Shown one piece after another: positions 7,996 through 17,274 of a DNA stretch of 64,000 bases (positions are counted from its first letter, which is position 1; each line of letters begins with the position of its first letter). This DNA is from Anaerolineae bacterium (GTDB lineage: Bacteria; Chloroflexota; Anaerolineae; 4572-78; J111). The translations under genes and the position numbers were made by a program. Where the stretch lies: NCBI GenBank assembly GCA_016926805.1, contig JAFGNV010000217.1, forward strand, positions 1 to 64,000. The letters are read 5' to 3'. Below the pieces are notes generated by a model, which worked only from the letters and a program-made list of their open reading frames with translations, made no database searches and had not been told where the DNA came from.

Positions 7996-10900
7996 TCACC
8001 GCACCACCGAAATATCTTGCCACGCCGTTCCCTCGTCATCGGAGACGAGAATCTGGCCTTCAGCCAACCCAATAAATCGGAAGCGGTCAACCAGCCGCAA
8101 GAATGTAATGTCAATCTGTGGCGACAGGTCATCGTTGAGCGACTGCCAGCTTTGCCCCTGGTCTGCACTTTCAAAAAGCCCGCCCGGCCCGCCGACGATC
8201 AAACCGCCGTCTGAAGCGTAGGCCATTGTTTGTACCTTATTTAATTGCGGAGGCAGAGTCTGACTGAAGATATCCCAGGTTTGACCCAGAGGGTCGATTT
8301 GCCACAATTGCAGTGGAAATTCGGAGGCGAGGGTGAGGTTGTTATCGGGAGTGGTGGCGCCAGCGGCGACGGAGAAGGCGTCGCCGGCCTGGCCGGGTTG
8401 AGCCTGCCAGTTCTGCCCGCTGTCTTCACCAACAAACAAGGTATTGTAATAATCAAACCAGGCATAGGCGATGCGGCTCGATGGGGCAAAGGTCAATAGA
8501 CTGACCGGCCCTGCTTCCTCCGGCCGGGACAGCCCTTTTTGCCAGGTTTGGCCGCGATCGGTGGAGCGCAGGATGGCGCCGGATGTACTGACCAACAGGG
8601 TATCGTCGCGGGCGAAGTTGGGGGAGAGGGCAATCTGTTGAGCCTGGAGAATGTGGCCCTGTTGAGGCAATATTTGCCAGCTCTCCCCGCCGTCGGTGGA
8701 CTGATGCAGGCTGAAGCCGGTAGCGGCGTAGATGGTTTGGTCTCGTTTGTAGGCCGGAGAGATTGCCAGGCGATAGCCCTCAAACGAGGTGCTGCGCACC
8801 GGAAAATCGGTGAGCGACCACGTCTGGCCGCCATCGGTGGATTTGAAGAGGCCGTGTTGGTGGCTGACGGCAAAGAGAGTCTGGTCCTGGGCATAATTTG
8901 GTGATACGGCCAGGTCGTCGATGGGGAAAAGGGTTGCTGGCGGCTCCGGCTGCAGCCAGGTTAAGGTTTGGGGGGAACTGCAAGTAACCCCTGCCTCACT
9001 ATCGCCAAAGAGCAGATCGCCATTGGCAGCCAGAGCGACGGCGGTGATGATTTTGTCATCCGGCGGGCCGGTCCAGGGCTGCCATGTTTGCCCGGCATCG
9101 GTGGAACGGTAGAGCCGCCCCGAGTCCTCGCCGCGCAGGTCGGTAAAAAAGAGATACACGGTTTGATCATTGGCAAAATGAGGCGAGAAAAGAAAACGGT
9201 TGGCCTGGAATCGGTCCAGATCGGTCAGACCCACTCCGCCGGGTTGCCAGGTCAGGCCGCTGTCCGGGGAGCGCCACAGGGTGGCGCCAAAGCCAAAGGC
9301 GGTCCGATCATCGGGGGCAATGGCCAGCAGAGTCAAGGGCATATCCAACACCTGCTGCCACTCAGATAAATTTCCATCCTCCGCGAGGGTTGCCCGGAAT
9401 ACGCCGGGCATGGCCTCAAACGACTGGCTGGCCAAAACCACGCCGTTGCAGCCAATGGCTGCCGCCCCGGTATTGCTGCCGGACCCCGGGGCATTCGGGT
9501 CGAGCTGAGTCAGGGGAGTCCAATGCCGCCCGCCATCGACGGTGGAGTGCAAACCGGCATAGGTAGTGTCGGCCAACATCAGGCCGCCGCCAGGGCCAGC
9601 ATCCCCCCCGAAATTTGGCGAGATGAAGAGCCGGGAGACTCCCAGGTCGATCAGGCCGGTCATCGCGGCGGTCCAGGTGCGGCCGCCGTCGATAGAGTGG
9701 TAGATTCCCCCCGTATGGCCAGAGTACTCCAGGGCAGCAAACACGGTCTGGCCGTCAGGGCTATGGGGTGGAACCGCTATATCTGCTATGGAGAAGGGCG
9801 ACAGGGTTTGCGTCATATCGAGCCAGGTTGCTCCCGCGTCGGTTGAACGGAAGAGGCGTGGTTGACCCCAACCGCCCTCGTCGCTGTTGATGCGGGCCAG
9901 CAGGTGGCCGTTGGCCGTGGATTCCAGGGCTAAAATAGCGCCAGTGGGCGTTCGCCTGCCGGGCGTGAACACTCCCGCCGCCTGTAACGCTAGCAGATTT
10001 TTTTGATGGGATACCCCGGTATCACCTCTGGCAATCAGAAGCTGACCGTCGTAGCCGGTCAGGTACAGCCGGTTGTTGACAGGATCGAGATCGGTCAGTT
10101 GATAGCCGTAATCTTGGGGCAGGGGCATCTGGCCGATCACATCCAGGGCATCAGCGTCGAGCGCCAACAGGCGGTAGCCATCGCTGAAATAGAGGCGATT
10201 GGTTTGGGTATTGTAGTCAGCTTGGCCCCAGGCAGTGATAAGTTGTTGGTTGTAGTTGGGCGAGCCGCCAGACGGGATGGACAGAGTTCGCAGGTGACTT
10301 CTGGTATGGCGAAGGTAGCCCACAAAGGCGCGCCGGTGGGCGGGGTCGGGCAGGGCCTGGGAGATGCTGATGTTGGTGTCGGTGAAAACCAGGCAAGGCT
10401 CCGGAGTCAGGTGATACACATACAGGTAGTTGCCACTGTTGGAGCCAGGGGTACCGTTGGGGACTAAACTGTAGAGTAATTGATTGAGACTATCAAGCTG
10501 GCTGTACCCTGCGCATGGATTGGGCACAAACTGGTCGTCGCGGGGGCCGCTGCCGGGCAAGAGCGTGTTGCCGGTGAAGGTGTCGGCATCAAGTACGGTT
10601 ACGCCGCAATTGCTCAGGTAAACCTGATCCCCCGTGGGATCGGGGGCAAATTGGCCGCCGGGGTCGAGCGTAGCAATCCTGGCCAGAGTGTCGGCAGACA
10701 GGACAAAGGCCGGATCACCGCTGACGTACAGACGGTTGCGACGTTTGTCCAGGGCCAGCTCGCCTGCCCCCATACCGGATCGAAACCCGTAGCGAAGCCC
10801 CGCCTCCAGGTGGGCTTCAGCCAATATGGCGAACGTGTCGGCATCCAGACGACGAAGGCGGTCGGCGCTATCGGACACGTACAGGCTGCCGGTTTCCGGG

Positions 10901-12177
10901 TCGGCCAAAACGTCACGGATTTCAACGGCGGAGTGGGCAACGTTCACCGTATCGGTATCCAGATCAAGGGCGTAGAGCAGATGGTCATAGGGGTAAACGG
11001 CAAAGGCCTGCCGGGTCTGGTCATCGACCATCACATCGTCAACGTTGGTCAGGAGGGGAATGTTGTGATGGAGAGATAAGTCGGCAGTGGCCAGACCAAG
11101 TAGCGCCGGGCCAGTATTGTCGCCGGGCGCGGGGTTGGGGGGTCGAAGTTGGCCATTGCTGTAATACAGAAACTGACCATCGGCAGAGAGGGCGATGCCG
11201 CTGGCGGTGTAACGCGGCCCGAGTTCAAAAGGCGAGTCAATGGGATGGCCATCGGCGGAGAGGCGTTGCAAAACCCGTAGGTCGCCAATTCCCTCAACCA
11301 CAAACACTTGGCCAGTGGCGGGGTTGGGCAGGAGGTTTAAAATAGGGTTGCCGGGCAAATACGCACCAAGGGGAATCAGGGTGTCGGCGGCATATATTTC
11401 CATTGTCCAGGTGTTGTTGTTAGCCCGGGCCAGGTAGAGGCGGTTGGCGGCCGGATCGATGGCCATTGGCCCGCGTTGGGTGGCGGGCGTCAATTCGGCC
11501 CGCTGGCGTCGAGTTGGGGTCCCCCCGTCCATCGCCCACACCACCAGACCTTCCGGTCCAACTGTGTAGAGCAAAGCAGCGGCAGCGGTGAAAGTTTCGA
11601 TGCCGGGCAACTCGCCGATAATTTGGTGGGATTTGCTATCAATAAGGGTTAGCGTGCGGGGAAGATCGCTGCCATAGCTTGGATCCCACAAGGCATAGAG
11701 CAAATGGGCTTGCGGGTCGAACTGCAAATCCAGCGGGGTCGGGCTACCCTGGTTGACTTTGAGGTGAGCCACAAATTGACCGGTTTTGATATTGTACACG
11801 CCAAGATTGTTGCCTTGCTTCAGGATTGGAATTCCCTCGCCAAAGAGGTAAACCAGTCCGGCGTCGCTGTTCAGGGCAAGGTGACGTGGGGTGGTGGTAT
11901 TGCCCGCCGGCACCCCCAGGTTGACAATTTGCTCAAAGCCGGGGTTGGCGAAAGCGTTAACTGCGGTGAAGGTTTGCGAAACGGTGATGGGGTTGGAGAT
12001 AACCGGCGGCGACTGGGCAGGGGTTTCTGCTGAAACCGAAGAGACGAAAGTCGAGGCCACAAGGGGAACTTCAGGCGCAAGGGCCACGGATGAGGGCGGC
12101 TTGGTCAGGGCGCAGAAAATCACGGCCAATCCAACCAGGGTCATCAAGGAAATGATGTTCGTTACCCGTCGCTGCAT
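7996..12177 (-). CDS. Secreted protein with YVTN-like and BNR/Asp-box beta-propellers
   Basis: A 1393-residue exported protein. The chosen start (MQRRVTNIISLMTLVGLAV) has AGGAAAG six bases upstream and gives a typical signal peptide; an upstream in-frame start adds 41 non-signal residues. The N-terminal half has YVTN/NHL-like blade repeats (DAGLVYLFGEG, NRLYVSGDPAFVL, NRLYLTGYDGQLL). The C-terminal half has about eleven Asp-box motifs of the form S-x-D-x-G-x-T-W (DGGRTWTA, DSGLTWQPG, DAGQTWQPW, DGGQTWSL, DRGQTWQKG), as in sialidases and sortilin-type propellers. There is no anchoring motif. Likely a surface or extracellular binding protein; the ligand is unknown and I see no evidence for sialidase catalysis. 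Confidence 0.85.
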   Translation of the reverse strand: MQRRVTNIISLMTLVGLAVIFCALTKPPSSVALAPEVPLVASTFVSSVSAETPAQSPPVISNPITVSQTFTAVNAFANPGFEQIVNLGVPAGNTTTPRHLALNSDAGLVYLFGEGIPILKQGNNLGVYNIKTGQFVAHLKVNQGSPTPLDLQFDPQAHLLYALWDPSYGSDLPRTLTLIDSKSHQIIGELPGIETFTAAAALLYTVGPEGLVVWAMDGGTPTRRQRAELTPATQRGPMAIDPAANRLYLARANNNTWTMEIYAADTLIPLGAYLPGNPILNLLPNPATGQVFVVEGIGDLRVLQRLSADGHPIDSPFELGPRYTASGIALSADGQFLYYSNGQLRPPNPAPGDNTGPALLGLATADLSLHHNIPLLTNVDDVMVDDQTRQAFAVYPYDHLLYALDLDTDTVNVAHSAVEIRDVLADPETGSLYVSDSADRLRRLDADTFAILAEAHLEAGLRYGFRSGMGAGELALDKRRNRLYVSGDPAFVLSADTLARIATLDPGGQFAPDPTGDQVYLSNCGVTVLDADTFTGNTLLPGSGPRDDQFVPNPCAGYSQLDSLNQLLYSLVPNGTPGSNSGNYLYVYHLTPEPCLVFTDTNISISQALPDPAHRRAFVGYLRHTRSHLRTLSIPSGGSPNYNQQLITAWGQADYNTQTNRLYFSDGYRLLALDADALDVIGQMPLPQDYGYQLTDLDPVNNRLYLTGYDGQLLIARGDTGVSHQKNLLALQAAGVFTPGRRTPTGAILALESTANGHLLARINSDEGGWGQPRLFRSTDAGATWLDMTQTLSPFSIADIAVPPHSPDGQTVFAALEYSGHTGGIYHSIDGGRTWTAAMTGLIDLGVSRLFISPNFGGDAGPGGGLMLADTTYAGLHSTVDGGRHWTPLTQLDPNAPGSGSNTGAAAIGCNGVVLASQSFEAMPGVFRATLAEDGNLSEWQQVLDMPLTLLAIAPDDRTAFGFGATLWRSPDSGLTWQPGGVGLTDLDRFQANRFLFSPHFANDQTVYLFFTDLRGEDSGRLYRSTDAGQTWQPWTGPPDDKIITAVALAANGDLLFGDSEAGVTCSSPQTLTWLQPEPPATLFPIDDLAVSPNYAQDQTLFAVSHQHGLFKSTDGGQTWSLTDFPVRSTSFEGYRLAISPAYKRDQTIYAATGFSLHQSTDGGESWQILPQQGHILQAQQIALSPNFARDDTLLVSTSGAILRSTDRGQTWQKGLSRPEEAGPVSLLTFAPSSRIAYAWFDYYNTLFVGEDSGQNWQAQPGQAGDAFSVAAGATTPDNNLTLASEFPLQLWQIDPLGQTWDIFSQTLPPQLNKVQTMAYASDGGLIVGGPGGLFESADQGQSWQSLNDDLSPQIDITFLRLVDRFRFIGLAEGQILVSDDEGTAWQDISVVR

Positions 12178-12243
12178 GGTTACTTTCCTATCGCGGACCG
12201 GCAATACCATTTCGCTATTGTCGAAAGCCGCATATCCTGTAAA

Positions 12244-12272
12244 AATTATAACATAGTGAGTAAAGGTGGACA
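12244..12272 (-). promoter_or_regulatory. Promoter of the propeller-protein gene
   Basis: Minus-strand TTGTCC, 17-bp spacer, TATAAT with an extended TGT just upstream of the -10. The predicted leader is about 60 bases and includes AGGAAAG before the ATG at 12177. Confidence 0.7.
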
Positions 12273-12293
12273 AAGCTGAAAAAGCCGATGTCC

Positions 12294-12323
12294 GTTGCAA
12301 TCTTACATAACATGTGTTAAACT
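12294..12323 (+). promoter_or_regulatory. Promoter of the L,D-transpeptidase gene
   Basis: TTGCAA, 18-bp spacer, TAAACT, with the ATG at 12350 about 20 bases past the expected start site. It is divergent from the propeller-gene promoter 22 bp away. Confidence 0.45.
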
Positions 12324-12349
12324 ATTGGCATCGTGTGGGGTATCGAATC

Positions 12350-13816
12350 ATGAGTGACGAAGCTGCAAACGTCAAGAAAAAACTCCATCTGGGAATCGAG
12401 GCAGTTCGGGCCGGACAAAAGAACATTGCCCGGGTTCATCTGAACGCGGTGTTACAGCTAGACCCCAATAATGTACCCGCGCTGCTCTGGCTGGCCTATG
12501 TATCGCTCTCGCCACAGGAGAGTATTGGCTATCTCAAACGAGCGCTCGAACTGGACCCCACCAATGAACGCGCCCGGTCTGGTCTGCGTTGGGCGGAGAC
12601 CCGCTTAAACCAGGCTTCTGTTGAGACGTCACCAACCCCCGCTCCGGTGACTCTGGAGACCCAGGAAACTGTGGTTGCGTCTCAGCCAATCTCGGCGGAA
12701 TCTCAGCCGGTGGTTGTTGATGAAGAACCGGGTGAGGAAACGCCGGCCACAGAAACGGAGGAAGATACGATTCCCCCGGCCGATGCGGAGGCGTTGCGCC
12801 AAAAGTTACTCCCCAGCGATGCGCAGGAACAGGCCAAAAAGGGCGCGCTGGCCCATCGCGCTCGCCGCACTATCGATCCCCTGGCCACCATTCTCATTGT
12901 GCTGAGCGCCTTATTGAGCGTGGCCGCGTTGGGATTGGGCGCGCTTATTTTTGTTCCGGCCGATACGTTGGCGGCGTGGCTGCCGGTGTCTGAATTGACT
13001 CCCGCGCCGGTAGATTCCGGCCAGGCATCCCGGCTGGTTGTAGAAGCGCCCTCGCCGACGCCGCCGTTGAGTAGCCTCGCTCACCAGGGCGATACCGTTC
13101 TGATCAATGTCGTGCCGCCGGTTGGTCTGGAGGTAGATGAGCCAGTCCCCCCAACGGCAGCTCCGATTGCAGAAGCGGCAGGCGTTTCGATGGTTACAAC
13201 GGCAACCGTCGAACCTGTTCCCACGGTAGAGGCAATGGTTCCACTCATTCTCCCGGAAACAAACCTGGTTCCGGTTGAACCGCTTTTTCTGATCGGCCCC
13301 GAACGGTTGGTGAATGAACCCGAAGTCTCCTCGCCTGATGTTCTGGCCGCCGAAGCTTTGCCGCCATCTCCGGCCAGCGACAATTTTCTATTGGCTCACC
13401 AGCCCGCCTATCCGGGGGAGAAGTGGATTGAAGTGAATGTAACCACCCAGCAAGTCATCGCCTGGGAAGGTGATACGCCGGTGTTTTCGTATATTGCGTC
13501 TACCGGCTTGCCCAATACACCCACCATCCTGGGCGAATATCGCATTTACTGGAAACTGTCCGCCACCTTGATGGTCGGTCCTGGCTACTATTTACCGGAT
13601 GTGCCCTACACTATGTATTTTTACAAAGGTTACGCGCTGCACGGCACCTACTGGCATAGCAACTTTGGCCAGCCGATGAGCCACGGCTGCGTGAACCTGG
13701 AAACCGGCAATGCCAAACAACTCTTTGAGTGGGCCGACCCGGTGCTGTCTCCCGGCCAAATCCAGGTCACTGCTACTGCCGCCAACCCCGGCACCTTGGT
13801 AGTGGTGCATCAATAA
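12350..13816 (+). CDS. L,D-transpeptidase (YkuD domain) with TPR-like N-terminus
   Basis: A 488-residue envelope protein. The chosen start [11 protein letters not shown] removes 12 unlikely upstream residues. Residues about 8-90 form TPR-like helical pairs ([31 protein letters not shown]). A single membrane helix lies around 180-202 ([20 protein letters not shown]), followed by a Pro/Val-rich spacer. The C-terminal YkuD domain has [10 protein letters not shown] and [10 protein letters not shown], with catalytic Cys447. YkuD enzymes make 3-3 peptidoglycan crosslinks or attach proteins to the wall. Cytoplasmic TPRs with an outside catalytic domain suggest the enzyme is recruited by an internal partner; that is inference. 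Confidence 0.9.
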   Translation: MSDEAANVKKKLHLGIEAVRAGQKNIARVHLNAVLQLDPNNVPALLWLAYVSLSPQESIGYLKRALELDPTNERARSGLRWAETRLNQASVETSPTPAPVTLETQETVVASQPISAESQPVVVDEEPGEETPATETEEDTIPPADAEALRQKLLPSDAQEQAKKGALAHRARRTIDPLATILIVLSALLSVAALGLGALIFVPADTLAAWLPVSELTPAPVDSGQASRLVVEAPSPTPPLSSLAHQGDTVLINVVPPVGLEVDEPVPPTAAPIAEAAGVSMVTTATVEPVPTVEAMVPLILPETNLVPVEPLFLIGPERLVNEPEVSSPDVLAAEALPPSPASDNFLLAHQPAYPGEKWIEVNVTTQQVIAWEGDTPVFSYIASTGLPNTPTILGEYRIYWKLSATLMVGPGYYLPDVPYTMYFYKGYALHGTYWHSNFGQPMSHGCVNLETGNAKQLFEWADPVLSPGQIQVTATAANPGTLVVVHQ

Positions 13817-13931
13817 CTCCTCTTTTTACCAACAGCAATTGTACGCCCCCGTATCCGTTTGATTGACAACAAGCAGTGGTTGGACATAAAGAAGTTCTGT
13901 GACTGGAACCCCGGACAGACCCCATTTCCCA

Positions 13932-13959
13932 TTGCCTCTGGTTTGGTCTATGTTATAAT
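13932..13959 (+). promoter_or_regulatory. Promoter of the NYN-domain gene (leaderless)
   Basis: TTGCCT, 16-bp spacer, TATAAT preceded by TGT (extended -10). The ATG at 13965 begins 5 bases after the -10, so the transcript probably starts at the start codon. Confidence 0.65.
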
Positions 13960-13964
13960 GAATT

Positions 13965-14441
13965 ATGCGTTGGCTTATTGACGGACATAATTTGATTGGT
14001 CACATGCCCAATCTGCGCCTGGACGACCCGGATGACGAGGAGAAACTGCTGGAATATTTGCGTCGCTACCGGGCCAGAACCGGCCATAGCCTGACCGTTA
14101 TCTTTGACCCCGGCCAGGCCTACCGGCCCGGGCAAAAGCTAAAACGGGGTGGAATTACCGTGCAATTCGTTTCGCCGGGCCAGACGGCCGACCAGATGCT
14201 CGTCCGGCGGCTGCGCAAGATAAGGAATCCTCAAGCGGTCATCGTGGTCACCTCGGACCGCGCGGTCGAGGGCGTGGCCCGCTTGGCCGGGATCCGGGTG
14301 ATGCCGGCCCAGGAATTCGCCCGGCAGTTGTCAAACCTGGATACATCTACGGCGGCCAATGCCGAAAACCGGGCCAATCTCAAACTGTCGCCAGGCGAGG
14401 TAGACGAGTGGCTGGCCATCTTTAGCCAACGAAAAACGTGA
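13965..14441 (+). CDS. NYN/PIN-like RNA-binding protein (YacP-type)
   Basis: A 158-residue soluble protein. The N-terminus MRWLIDGHNLIG carries the conserved acidic residue and Asn of NYN domains (Asp6, Asn9). Further on come VIFDPGQAYRPG, TADQMLVRRLR and IVVTSDRAVEGVARLAG, matching the order of acidic positions in the YacP/DUF901 family, which has a PIN-like nuclease fold and is linked to rRNA or mRNA processing. There is no Shine-Dalgarno sequence, consistent with a leaderless message. It lies 73 bases upstream of a sensor kinase in the same direction, but a functional link is not evident. Confidence 0.82.
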   Translation: MRWLIDGHNLIGHMPNLRLDDPDDEEKLLEYLRRYRARTGHSLTVIFDPGQAYRPGQKLKRGGITVQFVSPGQTADQMLVRRLRKIRNPQAVIVVTSDRAVEGVARLAGIRVMPAQEFARQLSNLDTSTAANAENRANLKLSPGEVDEWLAIFSQRKT

Positions 14442-14514
14442 GTAAGTTCAGAACGCATTTCACAACTTCCGTCCAACCATCCAAGATTCTTGACATCGAT
14501 CTGGAACAAGCGCA

Positions 14515-15771
14515 ATGACCAAGAAAATCCTGCACATCGAAGCCAATCCAGATGATCGCCAATCAGTCCGAGAGGTTCTCGAAAAAGAAGGCCATACCGT
14601 CATCGCTGCGCCGGATGGCCCGAGCGGGGTCCAACTGGCGCAGGTTGAGCGGCCCGACCTGATTTTGCTGGATATGGACTTGCCAGATATAGATGATCGT
14701 CCCCTGAGCCATCACCTGAAAAACCTGCCGGAGTTAAACGATACCCCCCTCATTGCCCTGGTGACCGAATTGTGGGCCTGGTCTCACATCACCGAGTTTG
14801 ACTTGGCGGGCCAGATCATGAAACCGATCGATGAAACAACGCTGGCCAGGCAAATTGCGGATTTTTTGGCTGACCAAAACGACATTGCAGCCTTGAAGCG
14901 CGAGAACGAATGTCTGCGCAAATACAGCCAGAAACTGGCCCAGCGGCTCGAACAGAAAATCCAGGAACTGACCGCCGCCAACGAAGCGCTGGAACACACC
15001 GACCTGATGAAATCCCGTTTTATCAACATGGCCGCCCACGAATTGCGCACGCCGCTGGCCGCGGTGCATGGCTATCTCGGCGTGCTCACCAGTCCGGGCA
15101 GCAAATTTATGGCCCGGGCCGACGAGAACACCCTGAAACTCATCGAAGGCGTGGTGACCGGCATTGACCGTCTCCAGGGACTGGTCCAGGACATGCTGGA
15201 CGTTACCCGGATTGAGGCGGGTGCGTTGCAACTAAGGTACGCCCCCATTGGCTTGACCTTGATCTTCGACAAAATCCGCCGTGACTTCAAAAATGTGGTG
15301 GCCCGGCGACGGCAAACCCTGAACATCGGCGAGGCCGACCATGTGCCGGTGATGTGGGTGGACGGCGAGCGGGTGACCCAAATTTTGCGCAATCTGGTCA
15401 GCAACGCCATCAAATATACCCCGGACGGCGGTACCATTGAGATTGCCGCCGATCTGATGCAGAGCGACGACCAGAAGAATGTCTTTGTCAAGATTACCGT
15501 TAGTGATACCGGCGTTGGCGTGCCCCTGGACCAGCAAGAGCGCATCTTTGAAGGTTTTTATGAGGTGCGCGACATTGAATTGCACAGTACCAGCAAAACC
15601 GACTTTATGGGCGGCGGGGCCGGCCTGGGTTTGCCCATCGCCCGGGGCGTGGCCCAGGCGCACGGCGGCTCGCTGTGGCTGGAAAGTCCGGGCTACGACC
15701 CCAAAACGTGTCCTGGTTGTAAGTTTTACCTCGTTCTGCCTCTGGGCGAGGGCCTCGCGCCCAAAGCCTGA
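14515..15771 (+). CDS. Receiver-histidine kinase (response regulator plus HisKA/HATPase)
   Basis: A 418-residue cytoplasmic hybrid. Residues 1-120 form a receiver domain with phosphoacceptor Asp53 (LILLDMDLPD) and Lys near 102 (IMKPID). A coiled-coil linker (about 125-165) leads to HisKA with His175 (MAAHELRTPLAAVHG). The ATPase part has LRNLVSNAIKYTPDGG (N box), DTGVGVP (G1) and GAGLGLPIARG (G2). No membrane segment is present. A receiver at the N-terminus means it probably takes phosphate or input from another kinase and passes it on. No response regulator gene lies next to it, so it is an orphan here. Confidence 0.9.
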   Translation: MTKKILHIEANPDDRQSVREVLEKEGHTVIAAPDGPSGVQLAQVERPDLILLDMDLPDIDDRPLSHHLKNLPELNDTPLIALVTELWAWSHITEFDLAGQIMKPIDETTLARQIADFLADQNDIAALKRENECLRKYSQKLAQRLEQKIQELTAANEALEHTDLMKSRFINMAAHELRTPLAAVHGYLGVLTSPGSKFMARADENTLKLIEGVVTGIDRLQGLVQDMLDVTRIEAGALQLRYAPIGLTLIFDKIRRDFKNVVARRRQTLNIGEADHVPVMWVDGERVTQILRNLVSNAIKYTPDGGTIEIAADLMQSDDQKNVFVKITVSDTGVGVPLDQQERIFEGFYEVRDIELHSTSKTDFMGGGAGLGLPIARGVAQAHGGSLWLESPGYDPKTCPGCKFYLVLPLGEGLAPKA

Positions 15772-15846
15772 CCTTATTTTGACAACTTGCCCCTCTGTAT
15801 CTATCATACATAAACCTTGCTGATATTAAACCTGGGAGTTGCTCCT

Positions 15847-16695
15847 TTGAGTTTGAATCAATGGTTTGGCGACCTGCCAAGAGATCGACGCAATATTTAT
15901 CTGGCCTTATTGGGGATTATTCTGTTAACCATTCCCTGTTACTGTTTGGGTATTTTTGCCCTGGCCGAAGCTCCTCCGGCTGAACTGCCAACCCCGACCC
16001 CCCTGACCTTAACGCCGACGTCCTCGCCAACTCAGCCGGTGACGGATCAAGATGCCCCAACCCCCACGGAAACTGAGCCGGGCCCGACCAATACTCCCAC
16101 CGCAACCTTAGAGCCAACGCCAACCCAATCGTTTCCTACGGAGGCTCTGCCGGCTACTTCCACGCCGGTTCCACCAACAGCTACCCCTACCGTTCCACCC
16201 ACCGATACCCCAACAGGTACCCTGACTCCCACCCAGACCCCAACTTCCACCCCTACAGTCGATGCGACAGCGACGGCCGCGGCTAACGCCACGGCGGCAG
16301 CAAATGCCACCACAGCAGCGAATGCGACCGCCACGGCGGCGGCAAACGCGACAGCGGCGGCCAGCGCTACGGCGGCGGCAAATGCAACCACGGCGGCCAG
16401 CGCCACGGCAGCCGCTGCTACGGCGGCAGTTAATGCTACAGCCACCGCCTCGGCAAATGCCACGGCGGCGGTCAATGCCACGGCCACGGCAGCTGCAAAT
16501 GCCACCGCGGCAACGAATGCTACGGCCACAGCCGCAGTGAATGCTACGGCCACGGCGGTGGCCAGTGCCACGTCCGCCGCGAATGTCACGGCCACGGCGG
16601 CAGCAAATGCCACCGCAACGGCTGATGCAGCCGCTACCGCTACCGCAGCCGCAGCTACGGCTGAAGCTACAACTGAAGCAGGTGGTGGTCCCTAA
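15847..16695 (+). CDS. Membrane-anchored low-complexity Ala/Asn/Thr repeat protein
   Basis: About 282 residues. I chose the TTG start at 15847 because GGGAG lies 8 bases upstream; a further TTG at 15817 would add 10 residues. After MSLNQWFGDLPRD comes one membrane helix (IYLALLGIILLTIPCYCLGI), then a Thr/Pro-rich stretch (PTPTPLTL, TPTQTPTSTPT), then about 130 residues made almost only of Ala, Asn, Thr and Val with about a dozen N-A-T triplets. It is probably an exposed, flexible surface or spacer protein that could be heavily glycosylated. The DNA of the repeat is GC-rich and quasi-periodic. I recognise no domain, and the minus-strand frame through it is a shadow. Confidence 0.65.
   Translation: MSLNQWFGDLPRDRRNIYLALLGIILLTIPCYCLGIFALAEAPPAELPTPTPLTLTPTSSPTQPVTDQDAPTPTETEPGPTNTPTATLEPTPTQSFPTEALPATSTPVPPTATPTVPPTDTPTGTLTPTQTPTSTPTVDATATAAANATAAANATTAANATATAAANATAAASATAAANATTAASATAAAATAAVNATATASANATAAVNATATAAANATAATNATATAAVNATATAVASATSAANVTATAAANATATADAAATATAAAATAEATTEAGGGP
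16262..16660 (+). repeat. Coding low-complexity repeat (Asn-Ala-Thr/Ala)
   Basis: Degenerate in-frame repeat units (roughly AAT-GCN-ACN with GCN runs) encoding Ala/Asn/Thr tracts within the surface protein. Unit length varies, so it is not a simple satellite. Confidence 0.7.
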
Positions 16696-16720
16696 CTACC
16701 TGGTTGACCATAACGCAAAA

Positions 16721-16749
16721 TTGACAAGGTTATACCTGTCTGCTAAAAT
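16721..16749 (+). promoter_or_regulatory. infA promoter
   Basis: Consensus TTGACA (16721-16726), 17-bp spacer, TAAAAT (16744-16749) with TGC just upstream. The predicted leader to infA is about 95 nt. Confidence 0.8.
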
Positions 16750-16794
16750 AGAGGCGAAAAAGAAATAGCGAGTTTAGCGAGGTTGTTCACTGAA

Positions 16795-16818
16795 CCGAGG
16801 TGGGGGAAACTGCCTCGG
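16795..16818 (+). promoter_or_regulatory. Hairpin in the infA leader
   Basis: CCGAGG (16795-16800) pairs with CCTCGG (16813-16818) around a G-rich loop, followed by CTATTTATTTG. It lies between the promoter and the AAGGA ribosome site and could act as a weak attenuator or a 5' stabilising element. Confidence 0.4.
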
Positions 16819-16850
16819 CTATTTATTTGTAGATAAAGAAGGATTTTTGT

Positions 16851-17084
16851 ATGGCTGATACAACCAGAGAAGAAAAACTGGTGTTAGAGGGCAAAATCGT
16901 CGAAGCCTTACCTAACACCAGTTTCAAGGTAGAATTAGAGAACGGCCACACGGTGCTGGCCTATCTCTCCGGCAAAATGCGAAAGTTCTATATTCGGGTT
17001 TTGTTGGGGGACAAAGTGCGGGTCGAGTTATCGCCTTACGACCTTGACCGCGGACGAATCATCTATCGCTACAAAGGTGGTTAA
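16851..17084 (+). CDS. infA: Translation initiation factor IF-1
   Basis: A 77-residue single OB-fold protein that binds the ribosomal A site with IF2 and IF3 during initiation. The sequence carries the family hallmarks [25 protein letters not shown] and [13 protein letters not shown], ending in [10 protein letters not shown]. Length is normal for IF-1. An AAGGA ribosome site lies about 8 bases upstream, and the gene has its own consensus promoter and a long leader. Unlike many bacteria, infA is not next to ribosomal protein genes here; it stands alone between a repeat protein and a class A PBP. Confidence 0.97.
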   Translation: MADTTREEKLVLEGKIVEALPNTSFKVELENGHTVLAYLSGKMRKFYIRVLLGDKVRVELSPYDLDRGRIIYRYKGG

Positions 17085-17140
17085 CGATTAATTCCAAACG
17101 GCAAAGTCAATTACTCCCCTCTTGGCGATTTTTTAATTCT

Positions 17141-17214
17141 GTCCACAGACTGCGTAACGTGCAGATAGCCCAAGTGTTTATCCGGATGTTACGCAGTAGG
17201 TGGACTGGTTTTTA
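17141..17214 (+). terminator. Long hairpin downstream of infA, probable terminator
   Basis: GTCCAC-aga-CTGCGTAAC pairs with GTTACGCAG-tag-GTGGAC (15 pairs with one internal loop) and is followed by TGGTTTTTA. The loop is about 29 nt. It ends infA before the PBP promoter. Confidence 0.5.
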
Positions 17215-17239
17215 TAAGTCCCCTTTTTGGTTCTAAATT

Positions 17240-17267
17240 TTGGCCTCATCCCAAAATCAGCTATAAA
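17240..17267 (+). promoter_or_regulatory. Promoter of the class A PBP gene (leaderless)
   Basis: TTGGCC, 16-bp spacer, TATAAA; the ATG at 17275 starts 7 bases after the -10. No ribosome site is visible. Confidence 0.55.
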
Positions 17268-17274
17268 TTAGAGT

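Noticed and set aside
16047-16613. Minus-strand Ala/Val-rich frame across the low-complexity repeat
   Set aside because: It arises from the repeated GCN codons of the plus-strand surface protein and has no start signal of its own.
16262-16660. CRISPR-like repetitiveness
   Set aside because: Units are short, in-frame and variable, with no spacer structure; it is coding low complexity.
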